Below are positions 57,401-64,000 of a stretch of 64,000 nucleotides of DNA, in pieces. Origin of the DNA: Bolinopsis microptera (lineage: Eukaryota; Ctenophora; Tentaculata; Lobata; Bolinopsidae). A program made the translations under genes and the position numbers. Every line of letters starts with the position of its first letter. Positions within the stretch are counted from its first letter, which is position 1. Below the pieces are notes generated by a model. It searched no databases, had not been told where the DNA came from, and saw only the letters and a list, made by a program, of their open reading frames with translations. The DNA lies in assembly GCF_026151205.1 (NCBI RefSeq), contig NC_087081.1, positions 13,040,340 through 13,104,339 on the forward strand. Direction: 5' to 3'.

Positions 57401-58118
57401 CATTTAAATCAAGAACGAAATTTTCACAAGAATATATCAGTCTGGTATCCTTGAACATAAAACACCTGTATATATATATATAGTACGTGTCTTTACCTTG
57501 CAGCTGCTGCAAGTCCAGTCCCCGTCCCTCACTTCTCTGGATCCTACTTTATCTTCTGCATCTGGTACAGCCTCTTCAATCTTTTCTTCAATATTCTCTT
57601 CAATCTGGCTCTTCAATCTTATCTTCAATCTTCTCTTCAATCTTATCTTCCATCTTCTCTTCCGTTTTCACCAGTTCTTCCAGCTCCTCCAGTTCTTCTT
57701 TAACACCAGCCTCTTTCTCGATCACAACATCAACACTAGATTGAGGAGATATTAGAGACCACGTTAGTTGCACTTGTGAGATATAAAGATGAGAGACTGT
57801 GAAACTCAGTCAATGTAGCTGAAATTACAAATTTTAATTCAAGAGTAGATAGGGGTCGTTCACATATTCATTTATCATTTTTTGGAACATTTTTACCCGG
57901 AAACCCCCCCCCCCCCCCCCCTCAGCTGATTACGTAATATGTGAACGACCCCATATTATAAAAAAACATTACCTTTTCTCCTCTTTGCTTTCAATGACGC
58001 CATCTTTTATGTCATCTTTAGGTTTCTGGCAATCGATACAGTGTGTCCGCCGAGCAAAGTTGTTGACCTCACAGGATTCACATGTCCAGTCCCCAGGGAG
58101 AATCTCACCACTGCCCAT
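54450..58118 (-). CDS. RanBP2-type zinc-finger protein D (6 fingers), with one frameshift
   Basis: Exons 57973-58118, 57497-57735, 57100-57364, 56787-56990, 56463-56579 and 54450-54529. Six fingers, mostly NNFARR type: WTCESCEVNNFARRTHCIDC near the start, one split over exons 2 and 3, then WSCSTCGTHNFARRSACFQC, WICMNCNMNNFARRAYCFGC, one split over exons 4 and 5, and the last split over exons 5 and 6 ending LLED. Exon 2 has a Lys/Glu/Ile coiled region (KIEEKIEDKIEE) and exon 4 a repeated GPPNH. Exon 2 needs one base removed (near 57606, GAGCCAG for expected GAGCAG) to stay open; all flanking phases then agree, giving about 349 aa. The last intron (54530-56462) hosts three mobile elements. The start follows attttag by 2 nt. 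Confidence 0.85.
54738..55239. mobile_element. 502-bp palindromic TIR element in gene D intron 5
   Basis: Ends GTTCGCGAACAGGTG (54738-54752) and CACCTGTTCGCGAAC (55225-55239) are exact inverses. The arms 54900-55015 and 55090-55215 are also inverse copies (CTACCATACTATAAGTTATA and its complement). A nested hairpin (ATGATGTGAACCC at 54828-54840 with GGGTTCACATCAT at 54860-54872) lies near the left arm. No ORF. Confidence 0.85.
55560..55925 (+). mobile_element. 3' relic of a CR1/L2-type LINE reverse-transcriptase ORF
   Basis: From about 55618 the frame LHWLDVKKRIVFKILLLSHN shifts by one base into SLLGLAPTYLQDMF, followed by RSFSVVAPKIYNRL and SLESFKALFLKLPL. This order is typical of the C-terminal end of CR1/L2-type elements. 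The 5' part is missing and the frame is broken, so it is a dead fragment, in the last intron of zinc-finger gene D. Confidence 0.8.
56150..56409. mobile_element. Palindromic MITE-like element
   Basis: Two arms of about 110 bp, inverse copies of each other: ACCCATAATTGGGTAGAGTG near 56164 and CACTCTACCCAATTATGGGT-type sequence near 56369, with GCAGACG/CGTCTGC near the centre. No ORF. Lies about 50 bp from exon 56463-56579 of gene D. Confidence 0.8.
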
Positions 58119-58636
58119 GGCTAAAATATGATAAAATTAGCTGCTAATTAATCAATTAATTAAATTAGCTTAAGATATTTAGGGACCTATTATTGACCCA
58201 AGTTGAAAATTTTTTGTTGTTGATGTTTTTAGATTCTTAATAAATACAAAGCTTAAAATGAAGTGAATCATGTTTTCCATACTTAGCAATAATACTAGCT
58301 ATTGTTTTATGTGCTTCTTTAAACAAAGTGCACATTTAAACACTCTAGAAAACTAAGAGATCGTAAAATAAGATCTGCAATAACTGAATCCTACAAACTA
58401 ATAAAGTGTATACACATTCCTGAAGTAACAAAGTCTACAACACTTCACGATCACAAAAATTAAATATCAATCTGAACGTCAACGTAACAGTAACAGCAAG
58501 AAATAAAGTTAAATAATATAATCCACTCAAAAGTTTTTAGAACCTAATCCCCACACTTGATTTCAAATTTGTCAAAAAGTTATTTGGAACATATTTTTTG
58601 ATGCAATTAATCAACCTCTCAAACTATTTTATATAA

Positions 58637-59268
58637 ATTACTGAGCTTTGCTTTTTCTAGATGTGATATCCCAAGCGTACATTAATTTTCTGATAGCCGC
58701 TAAACTGAACAAGTGGCTGCACAATGTGGTAGCACCTGAAATGAAATCGTTTACACAAAATACAAGAAGGATATAGAAGTATGTAATCTAGAAACTGGTG
58801 AGGTGAACCTATTTGATTTGTCACGTGACAGCAACTTTTGGTTTTGATTGATACTGTAAACTTATTGGTTTGTCAGTGTCACGTTTTATTGACACTTATA
58901 GTCCACTTCAGTATCCGTATATATGTTGTAGAATAATGTTCTAGAAAACTGTTTGATTACCTTACAAGACATATTTATAACGTACGAAATGTGGCGGTTT
59001 TCCGAAAATTTCGCCATATTTTCGGACCGCCAAAATTTCGGTCGTCGTAATAGAATCCGTCGCATTATCTTTTAGCTTATTTCAATGACTGTGCCTTCAC
59101 TGCTTTATTTTGTTTCTAAAAAGTAATATCAAGTAAAATAAATAAATAAATTCTGGCATCTTGGGACAAATTATCACCACACCAATGACGAATTGAATGT
59201 CAAGCAATACAGTTTAAATTTGCATTAAAATACTTGTATGTGCTTACATGAAAGTTTTACAGTCTTAA

Positions 59269-59306
<38 letters not shown>

Positions 59307-60959
59307 AATGGGTATTTTTTTGTGAAACTTGATTTCGAGATAGCAATTGACCAACAAACTAAGACCAGTGACCGAACTTTTGAGGGGGTCCCGGACCCCA
59401 ACCGCCAAACGGTGCGCGCATGGCAGCCACGCCCATATTTGGTCCAAATTAGGCCCAATTTAGCCAAATACCCTGAACATGCCCAAAACCAAGGTTTATG
59501 GTGCTCTACTTGTAGCTAGTGGTCTCCTGAACTCGTATATGAAATTTCATCAAGATTGGACGAAAAATGACTGAGTTATGAGCCAAAAACCATATGCCCA
59601 TATTTGGGCATACGCACCAAATTTGGTAGATTTCGGCCCATAAATTGGTCAAATATCAATATTTTTGAATGAAACTTACTTTATATGAAAGGTAAGCCTA
59701 AACTACATATTATCTGTAAGTTATAGCTTTATATCTGTTTAAATGTGGATACTAAGGCGAAAAAACCACAAAAAATGAACTAAATTGCCCATATCTCGGT
59801 TCGCGATATTTGCGGAATTGATCTCATTAAAATTGTAACAACTCAATCAGTTTTCAAAATTTTTGCATGAAATTTTCGGAATCGACTCGAAATCGCATTT
59901 CCACCTTATTTTAAATACGGATTTTTGATTTAGGCCTCCAAAAAAATTTGGCGGCCAAATTCTGAATTTTTGTGAGATAATTTTGGAATTTGGCCGCCAA
60001 ATTTTGGCTCATAACTCAGTCATTTTTCGTCCAATCTTGATGAAATTTCATATACGAGTTCAGGAGACCACTAGCTACAAGTAGAGCACCATAAACCTTG
60101 GTTTTGGGCATGTTCAGGGTATTTGGCTAAATTGGGCCTAATTTGGACCAAATATGGGCGTGGCTGCCCTGCGCGCACCGTTTGGCGGTTGGGGTCCGGG
60201 ACCCCCTCAAAAGTTCGGTCACTGGTCTTAGTTTGTTGGTCAACTACTATCTCGAAATCAAGTTTCACAAAAAAATATCCATTGGCCCCCCCCCCCCCCC
60301 CCCCCCTTAATACAGACTAAGTTTGAACATGATTTTACCGAATTTCAGAAATTTCCTTACTGCTTACTGTCACAAAAAATGATGAAAAATACCCTTATTT
60401 TCTGTGACGTCCGAAATTTGACGGTTTTTGTTCAATTTCGCCAAAATTTCGGTCGTCGCAAATTAGGCCGCCATAAATATGTCTTGTAAGGTAGTCAAGC
60501 AGCAACTCAGGTTATTATGATACATCGTACATTAATTACTATTTAAAACTCTCCAAACTAAAAGGCACAAACCTAAGAAATAGAAGACGTAGCTACTATC
60601 TGGCATGAGGAATCTGGTTGGTTTGGGGAGACTGACGAGCGGGTAAAACTCTCTGTGGGACACAATACCTGCCGCTGAGACATTAACAAATTAGTTTAAA
60701 TTAGTTAATATGTTAGTAAGAGCGTATCTATAACACAGGGCTTATAAAACCCAAAAGATGGTGATTTAAATTAAAAACAGAAGATATAACACGCACCAGT
60801 CTCTCATTCTATAAACTTACTAGCTAATAAGCCCCATATACAAGCTGGTATAGAGCACAAGCACAGCACAATCCTGTAGAGGTTCAGGTATTTACTCTTA
60901 TTCTTCATGATACCTCTGAATCCAATGAGGCATGCAGGAAATGTAGCCAGCCATAGTAC
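58637..60959 (-). CDS. Multi-pass membrane protein, Jagunal-like, 3' exons only
   Basis: Three exons in consistent phase: 60821-60959, 60573-60674 and about 58637-58735 with stop TAA, encoding about 112 C-terminal residues. Hydrophobic spans are visible (VLWLATFPACLIGFRG, YRIVLCLCSIPACIWGLLA, VFYFLGATTLCSHLFSLAAI), ending in a basic tail ITSRKSKAQ. The spacing (Gly-Phe-Arg after the first span, NKSKYLNLYRI, then an H-x-F-x-L span ending in a Leu-x-x-AW block) resembles the C-terminal half of Jagunal, an ER membrane protein of vesicle transport. The match is by eye and moderate; another four-span family is possible. The 5' exons should lie above 60959, across the satellite, and were not found. 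Confidence 0.6.
58959..60492. mobile_element. 1.53-kb fold-back transposon with poly-G/poly-C in its arms
   Basis: TIR ACCTTACAAGACATATTTAT (58959-58978) and its exact inverse (60473-60492). Inside, a second pair of long arms (59269-59588 and 60003-60306, about 90 percent or more alike by eye) starts with 36 G on the left and 21 C on the right. The core 59589-60002 is unique. No transposase ORF; small ORFs in the arms are mirror images of each other. It fills most of the last intron of the Jagunal-like gene. Confidence 0.88.
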
Positions 60960-61012
60960 CTGCAAGAAAATACCACTTTCAGTTCAGTCCATCTAAGAGT
61001 TGATGAATCCAG

Positions 61013-62680
61013 ATTTTTGGAACATTTTTGGAACATTTTTGGAACATGTGCCAAAATTGTGCCAAAAGTGTGCCATGCATTTATTTGCCCTAATGAGCTC
61101 TAAATAGTGCCAAAAATAATTGTAAATGATGGATATATTTGCAAGCTAGGTCTAGGGGCCATCGAAAGTAGCATAACATTACCCAGGTTCATGGAATGAA
61201 CGAAAATGAACAAAAATGAATATTGTCCTAAAAATGCTCAGAACGGTTTAAAATTGGTCGGAAAGTGTTTATATTAGTCCTAGGACCACTCAAACCAAGT
61301 TTGGGAATCACTGCATGTCTAGAACCGATGTTACCAATGTTCCAAAATGTTCCAATTTTGTCACAATAATCCTCCTGAGAATCCAGATTTTTGGAACATG
61401 GGCACATCGAAGTATTGGCTGTATTTAAGTGTTCGGAAGCCTCAATTCGGTTTTCTAAGATGGATATAGGTAAAAACTAGGCCTAAGAGCCATCAAAACT
61501 CAAATAGCATTACCCAGGTTCATGGAATGAACGAAAATGAACAAAAATGAATATTGTCCTAAAAATGCTCAGAACGGTTTAAAATTGGTCGGAAAGTGTT
61601 TATATTAGTCCTAGGACCACTCAAACCAAGTTTGGGAATCACTGCATGTCTAGAACCGATGTTACCAATGTTCCAAAATGTTCCAATTTTGGCACAATAA
61701 TCCTCCTGAGAATCCAGATTTTTGGAACATGGGCACATCGAAGTATTGGCTGTATTTAAGTGCTGGGAAGCCTCAATTCGGATTTCTAAGATGGATATAG
61801 GTAAAAACTAAGCCTAAGAGCCATCAAAACTCAAATAACATTACCCAGGTTCATGGAATGAACGAAAATGAACAAAAATGTATATTGTCCTAAAAATGCT
61901 CAGAACGGTTTAAAATTGGCCGGAAAGTGTTTATATTAGTCCTAGGACCACTCAAACCAAGTTTGGGAATCACTGCATGTCTAGAACCGATGTTACCAAT
62001 GTTCCAAAATGTTCCAATTTTGTCACAATAATCCTCCTGAGAATCCAGATTTTTGGAACATCATGGGCACATCGAAGTATTGGCTGTATTTAAGTGCTGG
62101 GAAGCCTCAATTCGGTTTTTTAAGATGGATATAGGTAAAAACTAGGCCTAAGAACCATCAAAACTCAAATAACATTACCCAGGTTCATGGAATGAACGAA
62201 AATGAACAAAAATGAATATTGTCCTAAAAATGCTCAGAACGGTTTAAAATTGGTCGGAAAGTGTTAATATTAGTCCTAGGACCACTCAAACCAAGTTTGG
62301 GAATCACTGCATGTCTAGAACCGATGTTACCAATGTTCCAAAATGTTCCAATTTTGTCACAATAATTCTCCTGAGAATCCACATTTTTGGAACATGGGCA
62401 CATCGAAGTATTGGCTGTATTTAAGTGCTGGGAAGCCTCAATTCGGTTTTCTAAGATGGATATATCCGTAAGCTAGGCCTAGGAGCCATCAAAGTCGTAT
62501 AAAATTACCCATGAAATGACCAGAAATGAACGAAAATGAACATTCTTCTCAAAGTGCTCAGAATGGTTTAAAATTGGTCGGAAAGTGTTTATATTGGGCC
62601 TAGGACCACTCAAACCAAGTTTGGGAATCACTGCATGTCTAGAACCGATGTTACCAATGTTCCAAAATGTTCCAATGGGG
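61013..62680. repeat. Satellite array, ~330-bp unit, about five copies
   Basis: Marker strings such as GGTTCATGGAATGAACGAAA, GCTCAGAACGGTTTAAAATT and TTTGGGAATCACTGCATGTC recur about every 330 bp (e.g. 61240, 61571, 61902, 62237, 62560). The last copy is the most divergent. Units contain inverted-looking GGAACATTTTTGGAACAT / AATGTTCCAAAATGTTCC blocks. No coding sequence. Confidence 0.92.
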
Positions 62681-63040
62681 GGGAGTAATGACTACTTTTG
62701 GGGACTTGGGGAATTACGTCAACGATTTTACCCCGAGTCCCCATGATTTTTAGTCCCCATTAGTCCCCAAAAGTCTCCATTAGTCCCCATTTAGATTTCA
62801 AAAAATCTGGCTTCTCCAGACCAGATCGTAAACTTCTCAAGACTGAAGTCAAGAATATTTATCAATGATCACTGGACATTCCTGACTTCTTGGGAGCTAC
62901 TTGAGTGCTGTTAGAGTACCTCAGGTAAATTAAGGGAGGGGGCGGATTTCCACATGAGTGTTGATGAGGCCAAAATCGGAAAAATCGGAAAATTGAGAAA
63001 CTTACAGAATCGATCTCAAAAACCTCTCAAAAGGGATATA
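62681..63040. other. Short unique segment with AGTCCCCA repeats
   Basis: 62690-62790 has several ATTAGTCCCCA units and an inverse TTGGGGACTTGGGGA; the rest is plain sequence. No exon found. Confidence 0.5.
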
Positions 63041-63952
63041 AGTCCTCCTCCTCCTTAGTCTTCCTCCTCCTCCTGAGTCCTCCTCCTCCTCCTCCTCCGA
63101 TCCTTCTCAGTCCTCCTCCTCTTCAGTCCTCCTCCTGACTCCTCTTCCTCATCCTCCTCCACCTCCTGAGTCCACCTCCTGAGTCCACCTCCTTCTCCTC
63201 CTCATCCTCCTCCTCCTCCTCCTTCTCATCCTCCTCCTCCTCCTCCTCCTCCTCCTCCTCCTCCTCGTTCTTCCTCTTCCTTCTCCTCCTCTTTCTTCTC
63301 CCTATCAGTCCTCCTCCTCAGTCCTCCTCATAGTCGACCTCGTCCTTAGTCCTCGTCCTCGTCCTCCTCCTGGGTCCTCCTCCTGAGTCCTCCTCCTTCT
63401 CCTCCTCCTCCTCCTCCTCCTACTCCTCCTACTCCTCCTCATTCCTCCTCTTCCTTCTCCTCCTCCTTCTCCTTTTCCTTCTCCCTATCAGTCCTTCTCC
63501 TCAGTCCTCCTCACCCTCCACCTTAGTCCTCATTCCTCCTCCTCCCCCTCAGTCTTACTCCCAGTACTCCTCCTCCTCCTCCTCCTCCTCCTCCTCCTCC
63601 TCCTCCTCCTCCTCCTCCTCCTCCTCCTCCTCCTCCTCCTCCTCCTCCTCCTCCTCCTCCTCCTCCTCCTCCTCCTCCTCCTCCTCCTCCTCCTCCTCCT
63701 CCTCCTCCTCCTCCTCCTCCTCCTCCTCCTCCTCCTCCTCCTCCTCCTCCTCCTCCTCCTCCTCCTCCTCCTCCTCCTCCTCCTCCTCCTCCTCCTCCTC
63801 CTCCTCCTCCTCCTCCTCCTCCTCCTCCTCCTCCTCCTCCTCCTCCTCCTCCTCCTCCTCCTCCTCCTCCTCCTCCTCCTCCTCCTCCTCCTCCTCCTCC
63901 TCCTCCTCCTCCTCCTCCTCCTCCTCCTCCTCCTCCTCCTCCTCCTCCTCCA
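63041..63952. repeat. Polypyrimidine tract ending in ~390 bp of (TCC)n
   Basis: Imperfect CCTCCTCCT with TCAGTCC and TTCTTCC interruptions to about 63565, then about 129 nearly uninterrupted TCC triplets to 63952. The minus strand reads as poly-Glu in one frame, which is a by-product. Homopurine/homopyrimidine mirror sequence of this length can form triplex (H-DNA). Confidence 0.95.
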
Positions 63953-64000
63953 CCTGAAGCAGCTTGATCTCTACTTCCTACAGCGCCGCCGCGAGAGGTA

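Noticed and set aside
63555-63953. Poly-glutamate ORF
   Set aside because: A by-product of the (TCC)n tract with no other coding feature.

Overview
This is a eukaryotic, almost certainly invertebrate-animal, nuclear window: AT-rich DNA with intron-split genes (clean gt..ag junctions), many tandem arrays, inverted-repeat transposons and an intact RTE-like non-LTR retrotransposon. The metazoan signature is a secreted sushi/kringle/fucolectin protein, an AIFM1 flavoprotein, a Gemin5 homologue and RanBP2-type zinc-finger proteins. I cannot name the species. Seven genes of one minus-strand cluster carry a splice-acceptor-like YAG only 2-6 nt before the start codon, which would fit a lineage using spliced-leader trans-splicing, but that is inference.

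Layout. 0-6.1 kb: a small TIR element with TTAGGG-like motifs, a 16-bp minisatellite and a full-length endonuclease/reverse-transcriptase ORF (2133-5276, minus). 6.1-13.95 kb: eleven recognised exons of a minus-strand secreted multidomain gene (signal peptide, ephrin-receptor-like cysteine modules, kringle, fucolectin-type F5/8 domain, two sushi domains); its introns hold a minisatellite, two TIR elements and a 1.27-kb fold-back element. 14.5-15 kb: another TIR element sharing the TTAGGG-containing core. 16.88-18.84 kb: a small plus-strand gene of unknown function. 19.95-31.91 kb: a 16-exon AIFM1 gene whose 1155-aa product has about 540 residues of Ala/Val/Pro/Glu repeats between its membrane anchor and FAD domain, and whose introns 11 and 12 are filled by minisatellites made from the exon end plus its 5' splice site.

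33.0-58.1 kb: minus-strand genes, some closely spaced: a small mitochondrial-like membrane protein, Gemin5, and four RanBP2-type zinc-finger genes with about 32 fingers in all (called A, B, C and D below in left-to-right order), with an FABP-family gene between B and C. 58.6-60.96 kb: the 3' exons of a multi-pass membrane protein resembling Jagunal, with a 1.5-kb fold-back element in its last intron. 61-62.7 kb: about five copies of a ~330-bp satellite; 63-64 kb: CCT/TCC-rich DNA ending in about 390 bp of almost pure triplet repeat.

Functionally, AIFM1 and its upstream neighbour both look mitochondrial, while Gemin5 (snRNP assembly) and the zinc-finger proteins (RNA-binding type fingers with SR-like linkers in two of them) form an RNA-processing neighbourhood. 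Most remaining DNA is transposon or tandem repeat lying in introns and intergenic gaps.
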